Positions 9,256-18,163 of a stretch of DNA of 64,000 nucleotides are shown in pieces (position 1 is the first letter of the stretch; the number at the start of each line of letters is the position of its first letter). The notes below the pieces were generated by a model, which was given only the letters and a program-made list of their open reading frames with translations, was not told the DNA's origin and made no database searches. Origin of the DNA: Thalassomonas sp. RHCl1 (GTDB taxonomy: Bacteria > Pseudomonadota > Gammaproteobacteria > Enterobacterales > Alteromonadaceae). The stretch lies in assembly GCF_947387555.1 (NCBI RefSeq), contig NZ_CANDNZ010000018.1, positions 1-64,000 of the forward strand. The letters run 5' to 3'. A program made the translations under genes and the position numbers.

Positions 9256-10554
9256 TTAGTGGTTATGCGGGTCGAAACCGCCTTTCGCCAGCTGTGATGC
9301 AATAAAAAACGCCCCTTTAGTGACAATACGACTGTTGGCCGCTACCCCTTTAATTTCACGCCACTGACCGGCCACATTATTAAAAGAACGCCCCAACACC
9401 ACCTCCTGCATCACAAACGATTTCGGCTCATCTTCAATAAACACCACCCAGTCGCCGTCACTGCTGCGCATCAGCGCGGTTTCAGGCACAGCCACCACCG
9501 GCTCCCGGCTTTTTAAAGAAAAATAGACATCGGCAAACATGCCGGAATGCAGCAGGTGGTTATCATTGGCGACTTCCAGGCGCACGATACGGGTACGGGT
9601 AACCAGATCTATGGTATGGGCTTCCTGGGTCACCCTGGCGGTAAAATAATTATCGCCGACTTTCACTTTCGCCAGGGTACCAACCGGCAAATCCAGCTGG
9701 GTATTGGGGGCCAGGCGGGCTTCTATCCACAAGGTATGTTCATCCGCGACCACCATCAGGGACTCTCCGGATTCTACCCTTTGCCCCTGCTGGAAATCAT
9801 CCGATAAAATCGCCCCGTCACTGATGGCAGACAAGGTATATTCCCCTAACGGCTGGGCGCTTTTTGCCAGCGAAGCGATAGCCGCTTTGGATAAACCATA
9901 GGCCTGCAAACGGCCAAGGGCAGCATCATAAGCCGACTGGCCGCTGATATAACGCTTATCACCCACGGATTTCTTGCCTAGTTGTTGGATGCGTTGCCAT
10001 TCCGAGCTGGCAACACGAAAGCTTGCCTGGGCTTCTGCCACGGTTTCACTGAACAGGGTCACCAAAGGCTGGCCTTTTTCGACATGAGCGCCAAGCCCGA
10101 CATGGCGGCGCAACACCACGGAATCCACCCGCGGAGAGACCAGATAACTGGTATAACCGTTGGCTTTAACTTCACCCGGGGCGTATAACTGGTAGTCCAT
10201 GATAGCGGCGTTGGCGGTTTCTACCTCAATACCGGCTAATTTTATTTGTTGACCGGAAAGGCTGACTTCGCTGCCTTCACTTTCTTCTCCATGGCCGTGG
10301 CCGTCTTCTTCCCCGTGTTCATCACCGCCGGATGTTTCATGATCATCATGCTCACCGTCGTGGCCTTCATCATGATCTGCATGCGCTTGATCATGACCAT
10401 TTTCTTCATGAGCCTCATGCCCGTCGTGGTTATCTTTTTCAGCCTGTTCGCTTTTACCGTGCTCGTGATCATGTTCCTGGGCTGCAACATTAGCCCCCGC
10501 CGTCAAAGTGAATAAGGTCAATAACGGGATCAGGGTAATTAGTTTTATCTTCAT
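9256..10554 (-). CDS. czcB: RND efflux periplasmic adaptor, His-rich N-terminus
   Basis: 432 residues. A signal peptide (about 1-25, LITLIPLLTLFTLTAGA) precedes a strongly His/Asp/Glu-rich tract at about residues 26-95, a likely metal-binding arm. Then come the lipoyl and beta-barrel halves of a membrane-fusion protein (APGEVKANGYTSYLVSPRVD; HVGLGAHVEKGQPLVTL) and the C-terminal domain (VVAVPETALMRSSDGDWVVF). It bridges the pump and the TolC-like channel. It sits between them in the operon, 24 bp after the channel gene. The acidic and His tract is longer than in many CzcB proteins. Confidence 0.95.
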   Translation of the reverse strand: MKIKLITLIPLLTLFTLTAGANVAAQEHDHEHGKSEQAEKDNHDGHEAHEENGHDQAHADHDEGHDGEHDDHETSGGDEHGEEDGHGHGEESEGSEVSLSGQQIKLAGIEVETANAAIMDYQLYAPGEVKANGYTSYLVSPRVDSVVLRRHVGLGAHVEKGQPLVTLFSETVAEAQASFRVASSEWQRIQQLGKKSVGDKRYISGQSAYDAALGRLQAYGLSKAAIASLAKSAQPLGEYTLSAISDGAILSDDFQQGQRVESGESLMVVADEHTLWIEARLAPNTQLDLPVGTLAKVKVGDNYFTARVTQEAHTIDLVTRTRIVRLEVANDNHLLHSGMFADVYFSLKSREPVVAVPETALMRSSDGDWVVFIEDEPKSFVMQEVVLGRSFNNVAGQWREIKGVAANSRIVTKGAFFIASQLAKGGFDPHNH

Positions 10555-10578
10555 GATTAATCTTCCAAAATTCTTTAC

Positions 10579-11892
10579 TTATTTATAGGGGATCAGTAGC
10601 GGGCTAACGGCAGGAAGCTGCTTGATAACAAGATCGATTTCTCCGGTTTGTAATAACCAGTCGATTTTCGCCCCCTGATAGGCCGTGCGTAATTCAATAC
10701 CCGCCTGCAAACCTTCACTGCGTTGCTGCAACGCCAGTAAATATTCCGAGGTACTGATATCACCACTTTGCCATTGCGCCGCCAATAAGCGGCTGGTGCG
10801 CTCGGCACGCCCCTGCATCACGTCTAACCAGCGTTGGTATTTCTTTTGATATTCAAGAAAAACCGCTTGTGATGCCTGTAAAGAAAATTGTTGTTTACGA
10901 ATAACACTGCGATATAAGGCTTCCACTGAAGCCGCCTCTTGATTGGCGGCGCGGGCCTCATCGCTGAAATCATTGTTGATATTAAGCGGCATGGAAAAAC
11001 TTAACGCCACCACATCATCACCGCCAGACTTACCGGCACTGAGACCAAAGGTAGGATCGGCCCTGGTTTCCAGCCGGGCGATAACAGCCTGCTGCTTTAA
11101 GGCCTGCCACCTGGCCTTGGCCGCGACTATGCCCGGGTGATTATCCAGGTTCACCGGATTGTTAACATCCCCCAAGGACCAGAGGCGCTCGGGAATTTGG
11201 CCGCTGGCAGCACTCCAGCCAGGCAATAACTGACCTAAATCGGCTTCCACCTGCTGCAACTGTGCCTGTGCCTGTGCCGTGGTATTCAGTTTTTGCGACA
11301 GGCTAAGGTAAGCAAGCTCGGCATCCACCTGGCTTAAATCACCGGATAACTGCCGCTGTTCCACCAGGTTGAGCAAGGTATTGAGCTGCTCTTCCTGGGA
11401 GCGGGCCAGCTCCGCCAGAGAATTCACCGACTGCCACTTAACCAGGCTATGCAGTACCTCGGCGGTTTTTTCCTGCAGCAACTGCTTATATTCCTGCCCG
11501 ACCGCCAGGCGGTCATAATCCCCCTGTTTCATGCGCACGCTGCGCTTATCCCACCAGTCTATGGTTTGATTGATACCCAAAGCAAAATTGTCATTGGCTC
11601 CTTCCTGTTCAAATTCCGTGGCCAGCTCAGGGTTGTATAACCTTTTGTCTTTGCCGTCGGCCATTGACAGCCGGGCGTTTACCGCTGCTTTGGCGGCAAT
11701 AATATCCGGGTGCTGTTCAATTTGTTGTTGTAACCATAATCCCCAGGAGACCCGGGACTGCCCGCCTTTTTCGGCTGAGCTGAATGTTTGTGCTGCACGG
11801 TTTTCCAATGCTGAAGCCGAAGCTGTGGCATAGACAGGAACCAAGGCCCCCGCCAGCAGCAAAGCTAACGTCGTCTTTTTGTGAAATTTCAT
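10579..11892 (-). CDS. czcC: TolC family outer-membrane efflux protein
   Basis: 437 residues. An exported helical outer-membrane channel of a metal RND system. The signal peptide is at about residues 1-25 (LALLLAGALVPVYATASA). Two repeats of long amphipathic helices follow (HPDIIAAKAAVNARLSMADG; HPGIVAAKARWQALKQQAVI), the duplicated HP-I-AA pattern of CzcC-type proteins. It precedes the adaptor gene by 24 bp. The 124-bp gap behind the small His-rich gene contains two TTCCGGAA palindromes, so this gene may have an additional promoter. Confidence 0.93.
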   Translation of the reverse strand: MKFHKKTTLALLLAGALVPVYATASASALENRAAQTFSSAEKGGQSRVSWGLWLQQQIEQHPDIIAAKAAVNARLSMADGKDKRLYNPELATEFEQEGANDNFALGINQTIDWWDKRSVRMKQGDYDRLAVGQEYKQLLQEKTAEVLHSLVKWQSVNSLAELARSQEEQLNTLLNLVEQRQLSGDLSQVDAELAYLSLSQKLNTTAQAQAQLQQVEADLGQLLPGWSAASGQIPERLWSLGDVNNPVNLDNHPGIVAAKARWQALKQQAVIARLETRADPTFGLSAGKSGGDDVVALSFSMPLNINNDFSDEARAANQEAASVEALYRSVIRKQQFSLQASQAVFLEYQKKYQRWLDVMQGRAERTSRLLAAQWQSGDISTSEYLLALQQRSEGLQAGIELRTAYQGAKIDWLLQTGEIDLVIKQLPAVSPLLIPYK

Positions 11893-11984
11893 CGAATTTC
11901 ATCCTCAAAAATCAAAATAATGCAGGTCGAATCCAGAGATTTAACCCGGTAACTGATTGTTGTTTATTCCTGAAAACAAGAATA

Positions 11985-12010
11985 TTCCGGAAAAGAAGAA
12001 AGTTCCGGAA
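11985..12010. promoter_or_regulatory. pair of TTCCGGAA palindromes before the efflux genes
   Basis: Two identical TTCCGGAA palindromes at 11985-11992 and 12003-12010 are 18 bp apart, start to start, between the small His-rich gene and the TolC-type gene. They could be operator half-sites of a metal-responsive regulator. No regulator gene of MerR, ArsR or two-component type lies in this operon. Confidence 0.3.
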
Positions 12011-12016
12011 AGAGGA

Positions 12017-12406
12017 TTAAGCTATCGGAGGGCGCTGATCTTGTGGCAGCAAGGCTGAAAGATAACTTGAAGTGGTTTCCGTCAGTTGTTGTGAAGTCAC
12101 CACAAGTTTAAGCTTATCCGATTGCAACGCTAGAAATACCTGAACCGGATGGTGGCAATGGCCATGATGACAATCCGGGTGCGCCGCTTCATTCTCTTGC
12201 TCATGATCCTGGTGCTGGCCAGAAAAGGAGAATGAGTCCTGGTGTGAAAGTCCATCAGCATGCTGATGTAAAGAAGAGTCAGGGGCTTGGCTTAATGCAA
12301 GATGTTCGCTTTGTTGTTGGTGCTCCTGATGACTATCGGCGATCGCAACCACAGACTGCAAGGCAATCAAGGTAGCAAACAGATAAGACATCCAAACTCG
12401 TAACAT
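12017..12406 (-). CDS. small periplasmic His-rich protein leading the efflux operon
   Basis: 129 residues from the chosen ATG at 12406, which has AGGAAA 8 nt upstream. A longer frame to 12541 lacks such support. The signal peptide is MSYLFATLIALQSVVAIA. The mature part is crowded with His, Gln and acidic residues, ending in a CHHGHCHH cluster near residues 83-91. It is on the same strand and upstream of the channel, adaptor and pump genes. Proteins of this kind often start czc-type operons and may bind or sense metal in the periplasm. No named domain is recognised; the function is inferred from context. Confidence 0.75.
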   Translation of the reverse strand: MLRVWMSYLFATLIALQSVVAIADSHQEHQQQSEHLALSQAPDSSLHQHADGLSHQDSFSFSGQHQDHEQENEAAHPDCHHGHCHHPVQVFLALQSDKLKLVVTSQQLTETTSSYLSALLPQDQRPPIA

Positions 12407-12603
12407 TAAAAACGTTTCCTGAATATTGATTAAGCCGGGTTTAAAACCCCACAACAATGAACAAACTAAGTTCATTAATGGTGGATAATACGTCAATTTT
12501 ATCAAAAAAGCGATACAGGCAAACCAATCAAGCCCACACAAACCTGCTTTAAATCAAAGCAAATCATAAAAATAGCACAACCGGCTGCACGATATAAGCT
12601 CAC

Positions 12604-13674
12604 TCAAACGGTATAAAGCTGTAAATCAAACTGATAATCATCGAGAACATCGGCAAGCTTTCTCGGCTGAAGAACCCGTTGATAAGCAAACTCTTTGTCC
12701 TTAGCGACTAAACATTTGCAGAAAGCATCCAGCAGCGGCAATTCCGGGCACCATTGCTCAAGAAACAAAAACTGTCCCGATTCATTCACTTCCAAAAATA
12801 CCCACTCGTTATCCCGGGTGACGATAAAATCAAAAGCGCCGCACACCAGATCCAGTTCATCCATCAAGGCGCAGGCCGCCCGGTATATTTCATCCGGTAA
12901 CTCCACCGGGTCCGACAAAGTGCCCTGATGCTGATGCAGCCGCCAGTCGAGCTCCCCGTACTGCAAACGGTTGGAGTCTATGCTGACGGCAAAATAACTA
13001 CGGCCAAAAAACTGCGCCCGCACCTCATATTGCTTGTCCACCAGTCGCTGGTATATCCCGGGAGAGGCACTGAGCAAGGTATCATTAGGCAAATGCTCAG
13101 CCGTAACACGGGCGCTATAGGTGGCATAATTTCTCCCCTGTTCATGCCAGGCCAGGGCATTCAGGGGTTTATAGAGGGTGTCTTGCCCGGAATTGATAAA
13201 TGCCTTAATACCCTGAGGATCATTGCTGATCAGGGTTTGCGGGATAGACAGCCCCACTTTTTTGGCAAGGGTAAGCTGTAGCGGTTTAACATTGGCCCGG
13301 GTAGCCGCCGCCTGCGGATTCAGCCAGAAAGCATGCTCAAGCAAGGCCAGGCACGCCAGGTTGCTGCTGCACAACTCCTGTTGCACAAACATTTTATCTT
13401 CGGGCACGATATAACCCGGCACCAAGGGGGTTTGCAGCCGGCGATGCCAGACCACTTCAATATCAGACAAGTCGGTGAGCTGTTCAGCACACTGATATTC
13501 CAGCTGGGGAGGTTGCCCGTTAAGGCTAAAATTAACGGCTGAATTTATCGCCAGCTTTTCACTCTGGTATAAGGTAACCCGGCAAGCCATTTCGGTTAAA
13601 ACCTTAGTCACCACATCCGAGTGCAGGTCATTGCTTTTGCCATTAATCAGTACATTTTTTATTTTATTGTACAT
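12604..13674 (-). CDS. MvdC/MvdD-like ATP-grasp ligase, orphan
   Basis: 356 residues. The arrangement (an N-terminal Rossmann-like part containing VVWHRR, then NPQAAATRANVKPLQLTLAK, then the ATP-grasp core with YKPLNALAWHEQG and the metal-binding EVNESGQFLFLE near residue 300) matches graspetide (omega-ester or amide peptide) ligases related to MvdC/MvdD. Such enzymes close macrocycles on ribosomal peptides. No precursor peptide gene is evident on either side: the 219-bp upstream spacer has only reading frames shorter than 15 codons. It is monocistronic. It could also be a general ATP-grasp amino acid or peptide ligase. Confidence 0.75.
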   Translation of the reverse strand: MYNKIKNVLINGKSNDLHSDVVTKVLTEMACRVTLYQSEKLAINSAVNFSLNGQPPQLEYQCAEQLTDLSDIEVVWHRRLQTPLVPGYIVPEDKMFVQQELCSSNLACLALLEHAFWLNPQAAATRANVKPLQLTLAKKVGLSIPQTLISNDPQGIKAFINSGQDTLYKPLNALAWHEQGRNYATYSARVTAEHLPNDTLLSASPGIYQRLVDKQYEVRAQFFGRSYFAVSIDSNRLQYGELDWRLHQHQGTLSDPVELPDEIYRAACALMDELDLVCGAFDFIVTRDNEWVFLEVNESGQFLFLEQWCPELPLLDAFCKCLVAKDKEFAYQRVLQPRKLADVLDDYQFDLQLYTV

Positions 13675-13893
13675 AGCTTTAACTTTCCTTGTTAAAAACC
13701 GCCTTCATGCAAGCGGCCATCTCCGCCCGACCTTATGCGCTCTACCCTATTAGTTCTACCATAACCAAGGTGATAAGCAACCGGGAATTAGCCGGATCGG
13801 AGAAAAAGCAGATTAAGGGCAAAATGGCGTAGAAAATCCAGCCAGAAGCAAATGACCAGCCAGAGCAATGCCCGATTAAGAACGATGAGGGAA

Positions 13894-14211
13894 TTATTGA
13901 CTGCAATAAAACCGGTACAGCACGGCGATCACCTCCACCACTTCCTCACTGTCTAAAGCATAAAAAATGGTTTGTGCCTGACGCCGGGTTTTAACATAAC
14001 CCTGATTGCGCAGCCAGGCCAGGTGTTGCGACAGCGAAGACTGGGGGATGGGAAACAGCGCATTCAGCTCAGATACCGATAACTCCCCGTCCTGCAAGGC
14101 ACACAAAATCATCAGCCGGTGCTGGTTGCCCATGGCTTTTAACAGGGCAACCGCCTGCCCGGCGCTGGCTTCCAGCTGACTATAATCCCGCACACTTACC
14201 TCCGATGCCAT
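13894..14211 (-). CDS. ArsR/SmtB family transcriptional repressor
   Basis: 105 residues. The winged-helix domain spans about residues 18-90 (LKAMGNQHRLMILCALQDGE; LSVSELNALFPIPQSSLSQHLAWLRNQGYV). Neighbouring YeeE and rhodanese genes suggest the BigR/SqrR branch, which senses persulfide by a Cys pair. The only obvious cysteines here are in LMILCAL and at the C-terminal end (FYCSQ). It probably controls the sulfur locus through the operator at 15197-15219. A short palindrome CGCTTAAGCG at 14230-14239, just upstream of its start, could serve autoregulation. Confidence 0.9.
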   Translation of the reverse strand: MASEVSVRDYSQLEASAGQAVALLKAMGNQHRLMILCALQDGELSVSELNALFPIPQSSLSQHLAWLRNQGYVKTRRQAQTIFYALDSEEVVEVIAVLYRFYCSQ

Positions 14212-14278
14212 TGTTGCAAGCCCCGGATCCGCTTAAGCGCTTGAGGTATTATGCTGGCCTCTCAACCGGGTATAAAAC

Positions 14279-14704
14279 TCAAGGTTTCCAGCGGGAAATC
14301 AATCCGGAACACCACATTCCCGCCAGCATAAATGCAATAAAGGCAAAAATTTTAACATCACCGCCGGATAAATTCACCATCGCAGGGCCGGGACAGATCC
14401 CGGCCAGTCCCCAACCCGCACCAAAAACAACCGCCCCCAATAGCAAAGGTTTATCGATCTGCTGCTTTTGAGGCAAAGAAAACCCCTCCGCCACAAGCGG
14501 TTTTTCCCGCCGCTTGACCAGCAAGAAATAGCCGGGAATATAGACAAACAAGGCGCTGGCCATCACCAACAATAAACTGGGATCCCAATGGCCGCTGATA
14601 TCCAGAAAGCTCAGCACCTTATCCGGGTTGGCCATTTGCGAAACCAGTAACCCCAACCCAAAAAGCACACCACAAAACAAGGCAATCAATAATTGCATAT
14701 TCAC
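14279..14704 (-). CDS. YeeE/YedE family (DUF6691) membrane protein
   Basis: 141 residues, about four membrane helices. It carries the GICPGPAMVNL motif near residues 103-113, typical of the second half of a split YeeE/YedE transporter (thiosulfate or other sulfur compound uptake). It lies 6 bp after the companion gene, so the two are co-translated and probably form one pore. The N-terminal helix begins at the start codon without a signal peptide. The locus with an ArsR regulator and a rhodanese supports a role in sulfide or sulfane sulfur handling. Confidence 0.88.
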   Translation of the reverse strand: MNMQLLIALFCGVLFGLGLLVSQMANPDKVLSFLDISGHWDPSLLLVMASALFVYIPGYFLLVKRREKPLVAEGFSLPQKQQIDKPLLLGAVVFGAGWGLAGICPGPAMVNLSGGDVKIFAFIAFMLAGMWCSGLISRWKP

Positions 14705-14710
14705 CTCCCC

Positions 14711-15139
14711 TTAAGCCGTCAGTACAGACATCAGCTGCCTGAGCAAATACACCACCACCATAGCCGTTGCCATAAAAGTGAAGGTTGCCGTCAGAGAGCG
14801 CCCCGACAAGCGCCCTATACCGCAAATACCATGACCGCTGGTACAGCCGGCTCCCAAAGCACTGCCCAGCCCCACCAGGAAGCCCGCCGGTAAAATCAAG
14901 TACCAGCTAACGTGGATACTTTCAGGTAACTCAGCATGATAAGGCGCAACTAAAGGCGCCAGCACCAGGCCCAGCAAAAAAAACCAACGCCAGCTTCCCC
15001 CACCATCGCCTGTCATCAACACTGTGCGGATAATCCCGGAAATACCGGCTATCCGGCCATTAAGCACTAACAGCAACAGGGCCGACAGCCCCAAAAGTGC
15101 GCCCCCGAAAATAGCGCTATAAGGTGTAAACTCCGTCAT
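14711..15139 (-). CDS. YeeE/YedE family membrane protein
   Basis: 142 residues from the ATG at 15139, which has GGAG five nt upstream; the frame extends to 15169 without a better ribosome site. It has about four membrane helices and the GCTSGHGICGIGRLSGRS motif, the Cys-containing pore signature of YeeE sulfur transporters. It forms the first half of a two-gene transporter with the next gene. It is transcribed away from the rhodanese gene, with a perfect operator palindrome between them. Confidence 0.88.
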   Translation of the reverse strand: MTEFTPYSAIFGGALLGLSALLLLVLNGRIAGISGIIRTVLMTGDGGGSWRWFFLLGLVLAPLVAPYHAELPESIHVSWYLILPAGFLVGLGSALGAGCTSGHGICGIGRLSGRSLTATFTFMATAMVVVYLLRQLMSVLTA

Positions 15140-15196
15140 TTTTACTCCGGCCTCTTTGGGCAGCAACAAGTTTTTCTTGTTAGCGCCGCCTTAAAT

Positions 15197-15219
15197 ATCG
15201 TATATTTACAATATACGAT
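15197..15219. promoter_or_regulatory. operator palindrome of the sulfur locus
   Basis: ATCGTATATT (15197-15206) and AATATACGAT (15210-15219) form a perfect 10-bp inverted repeat with a 3-nt spacer, midway between the divergent YeeE and rhodanese genes. Size, symmetry and AT content fit an ArsR-family (BigR/SqrR-like) site. The ArsR gene at 13894 is the natural candidate to bind it. Confidence 0.75.
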
Positions 15220-15269
15220 TTAACAGTGTAAATTTCAACTAAAGAAACAAACCCGATAAGTGAGGAAAT

Positions 15270-15641
15270 ATGATCATCAATGGTAAGACCCTGGCGCAAG
15301 CAGCCAGAAAACACATCAAAGAAATCAGCTGCCAACAACTTGTCCGCCAGTTAACGCAGACTGCCGTCATTATCGATATCCGCGAAAGCGCAGAGCTGGC
15401 ATCGGGCACGATTCCCGGCGCGGTGCATATTCCCCGGGGGGTACTGGAAATGCAAATAGCCACTCATCCTATGGTCGCCGGCGAAGCCGAGCCGCTGGCT
15501 AAGCTGGCGCAGCAGGATATTTACCTCTATTGCCAGTCGGGGGCGCGTTCGGCACTGGCAGCCTTGTCTTTACAACAAATGGGGTTTGAGCGGATATATT
15601 CCCTCAGCGGAGGCTTTAGCGCCTGGCAACAGACACTCTAA
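15270..15641 (+). CDS. rhodanese-like sulfurtransferase
   Basis: 123 residues, a single rhodanese domain with no signal peptide, so cytoplasmic. The active-site loop is YCQSGARSALAALSL with the catalytic Cys near residue 91. The structural motif IDIRESAELASGTIPGAVHI lies near residues 35-54. It moves sulfane sulfur between thiols. It is divergent from the YeeE pair and shares their operator, which supports a joint sulfide or thiosulfate response under ArsR control. Confidence 0.93.
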   Translation: MIINGKTLAQAARKHIKEISCQQLVRQLTQTAVIIDIRESAELASGTIPGAVHIPRGVLEMQIATHPMVAGEAEPLAKLAQQDIYLYCQSGARSALAALSLQQMGFERIYSLSGGFSAWQQTL

Positions 15642-15754
15642 ACAGCTACGAATGCCCGTCCCGAAAAAGGCCACGGGCATAGTAAAAGCGGTTAACATCA
15701 GCACATGCTCTTGCTGATCTAGCCAGCAATCGACAAGCAATTTTTCTAATTAGA

Positions 15755-17920
15755 CTATTCACTTAAAGAAAATTCGGCCACTTCTTTTTTTGCGGAAACC
15801 CGGACCGTCATCAAAAGCTGCGTCTGATCAATGTCGGTTAAATAATCTATGTTGTTTGGTAACTCGCCGATGATCTCAAATCGCCCGCCGTTAAGCGCAT
15901 ACGACCACAATTGAAAATCATCATTGATACCATAAATAACATTGTCTTTTACCAAAAACCGCCGCTCAGATCTTCCCTGGCCATCCAGCGCTTCAATATG
16001 CAGATCTTCAGCCGGTCCTGACTGCCAAAACCTGTCCATATCATCAATGTAAACTAAGTCGCCGTTTTCACTTTTATCCGCCCAGTTAACTTTCTTGTCG
16101 TTAATAATGCGCAGCTCTAAGTTGGCTAAATTGAGCTCGGCCAATGTTAACACCCCTTTGATACGCACAAGCAATAAAGCGCTGTTATTTTTACTGTCCC
16201 ATTGGAACAGTTCGGCCACAGGATATGGCAACGGAAAAGATTGCTGCCTTGCATCCAGATATACCCGGGTTAACGCATAATTGGCATTGACTAAAAGGCT
16301 TGCACCGTCTGCCGCCCACTCCATGCCACTTATATACGTATCCATAGGAAAGCGGCTGAGCTGCTGTGAACCTTTGCCGCCGGTTATCCAAAGCTGTTCA
16401 TCTCCCGAACGTTCCGATTCATAGGCGATTAACTCGCCGTTTGGTTGTAATATGGCGCTGTCTTCACCGAGTATCGAGCGCTCCAGTACGGGGAAATTTT
16501 GACTTTGCGTCTGTTTTATCTGTGAAAGGGGCACTGACACGATATCACTGTCATAGTGCCCTTTAATCACCAGCATTCGCTTGCCGTCAGGATGAAATAC
16601 CGGCGATCCCATAGGTTCGTCAAGCGGCAAGCTGATATTGCTTACCTGTCCGTCATAAGACAGGGTAAACAACTGCCTGCCGGTGCTAAAAATAAGCTGA
16701 TTTTCTAACGGAGAAAAATTGGGATATATCAACTTGAAGTTGGCGATTTCTTGCGGATATTTTATCCGGTGACTGGATAGCAGCTGACCATCCGGTTTAA
16801 GCACTTCAATATAATAATGGCCGTCATGATGGATGCTGGTAAGTGCAATCAAATCGTCTGCGACCGAATAGTCATAGTCGATGATATTGCCATCTTGCCG
16901 CTCATATATCACAGTGCTTTTGTTATCCGCTATCGAATAGCTGGCTAACTTCCAGCGATTAGAAAACTCCTGCAACAAAGCAACGTTATTGTTGTTTAAC
17001 CACTTGGGCTTGATGATTGTTGAATTTTTGCATTCCATCAACAGCCTCGGAGACTGAGGCGCCTCAAGTGCCTTGTGAAAATCAAAGCTCATTAATTTAT
17101 AACATTGCTTCTGGGTGATCGGCTTATTGCAATCTGCAGACTCGATAAAAACCAGCTGCTTGCCATCTTTGGAAAAGCTATGGCTGCCGTATGATCCCAG
17201 GTTTTCGGTGAGCCGGGTTTCCTCCTGGGTGTTAATGTTCTTTGCCCAAATATTATTCTGACAAAATTCCCCCGAATAACGGAGGAAAACCACGTATTGC
17301 CCGTCGGGAGAATAAATACCGGCGAGCTCTTTGTTGTCTGTTGCGGTCAGCGAGCGTAACTCCCCAAAGGACAGTTTCGAGGTTTGTTCGGGTATCAGGT
17401 AACCGGCGCCCATAACAGCCAGAAAAATAATGCCAAGCACAATGGCGATCAGAGCTAAGCCGGGTTGTGAAGATAGCGGCTTGGCTGTTGTATCAGCGGC
17501 AGACTTCGTCTCGTTACCGGCCTCATTCACCAGGCTTGCTTGAACGACATCTTGCCCGGCGCTGTCGATACCTGTCGGCTCAGCCGTACCCGGACTGACT
17601 TTATCATGCCACCTGACATCACACTCCAGGCTATAGCCCTGTTTAGCATGGGTCTTAATATAGATTTGGACCTTGCTATCGTCACCCAGTGCTTTTCTTA
17701 ACTGGGCGATGCTTCTTTGCAAGGTATTGGGTGAAACCACAGTGTCTGGCCAGACATTCGCTAACAGTGCATCCTGGCTAACCACCTTTCCCTGGTTTTC
17801 AGCCAGGTAGGTAAGCACCGCCAAAGCTTTCGGGGCAATGATTTGAGATTGATTATTTTGAGTGATTTGATTTCTGGATAAATCAATAAAAAAACCACCA
17901 ATCCAATATTGCTCTGCCAT
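15755..17920 (-). CDS. CadC-like membrane regulator with periplasmic TolB-like propeller
   Basis: 721 residues. The N-terminus is an OmpR/CadC winged helix (about 5-100; NQGKVVSQDALLANVWPDTV, then SPNTLQRSIAQLRKALGDDS). One transmembrane helix lies near 153-176 (LALIAIVLGIIFLAVMGAGY). The periplasmic part contains PD40/TolB-type blades (GIYSPDGQYVVFLRYSG, SFSKDGKQLVFIES). Such one-component regulators act at the membrane without phosphorylation. It is transcribed away from the esterase and PD40 genes across a 243-bp spacer, so it may control them. Confidence 0.9.
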   Translation of the reverse strand: MAEQYWIGGFFIDLSRNQITQNNQSQIIAPKALAVLTYLAENQGKVVSQDALLANVWPDTVVSPNTLQRSIAQLRKALGDDSKVQIYIKTHAKQGYSLECDVRWHDKVSPGTAEPTGIDSAGQDVVQASLVNEAGNETKSAADTTAKPLSSQPGLALIAIVLGIIFLAVMGAGYLIPEQTSKLSFGELRSLTATDNKELAGIYSPDGQYVVFLRYSGEFCQNNIWAKNINTQEETRLTENLGSYGSHSFSKDGKQLVFIESADCNKPITQKQCYKLMSFDFHKALEAPQSPRLLMECKNSTIIKPKWLNNNNVALLQEFSNRWKLASYSIADNKSTVIYERQDGNIIDYDYSVADDLIALTSIHHDGHYYIEVLKPDGQLLSSHRIKYPQEIANFKLIYPNFSPLENQLIFSTGRQLFTLSYDGQVSNISLPLDEPMGSPVFHPDGKRMLVIKGHYDSDIVSVPLSQIKQTQSQNFPVLERSILGEDSAILQPNGELIAYESERSGDEQLWITGGKGSQQLSRFPMDTYISGMEWAADGASLLVNANYALTRVYLDARQQSFPLPYPVAELFQWDSKNNSALLLVRIKGVLTLAELNLANLELRIINDKKVNWADKSENGDLVYIDDMDRFWQSGPAEDLHIEALDGQGRSERRFLVKDNVIYGINDDFQLWSYALNGGRFEIIGELPNNIDYLTDIDQTQLLMTVRVSAKKEVAEFSLSE

Positions 17921-18163
17921 GTAACCTCTATTTTGGATGAAAACCTGTGCTAACAGTGAGTCTAACTAAAAGGAAACACCTTAGCACAAGCCTGAGGCCA
18001 ACTAAAGACAACAAGATAACCACCTGATAACAAATACCTTTTATCTTATCAGCAAGACGTCAGCGAAAAATCATCATAACTTCAAGTATTTTAATTTCGA
18101 TTCGTTAACTTTAACCCTCTGACATTATTTAAAAACGAACCTGACCTTATTCGGAGAAAAAAG

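Noticed and set aside
10242-10515. Met-rich and hydrophobic frames over the His-rich adaptor region
   Set aside because: They are frame-shifted and antisense readings of the His/Asp codons (CAT, GAT) of the adaptor gene.
12407-12541. Longer N-terminus of the small His-rich protein
   Set aside because: The extension lacks a ribosome site and would put a hydrophobic Cys-rich stretch before a clear signal peptide. The ATG at 12406 has AGGAAA.
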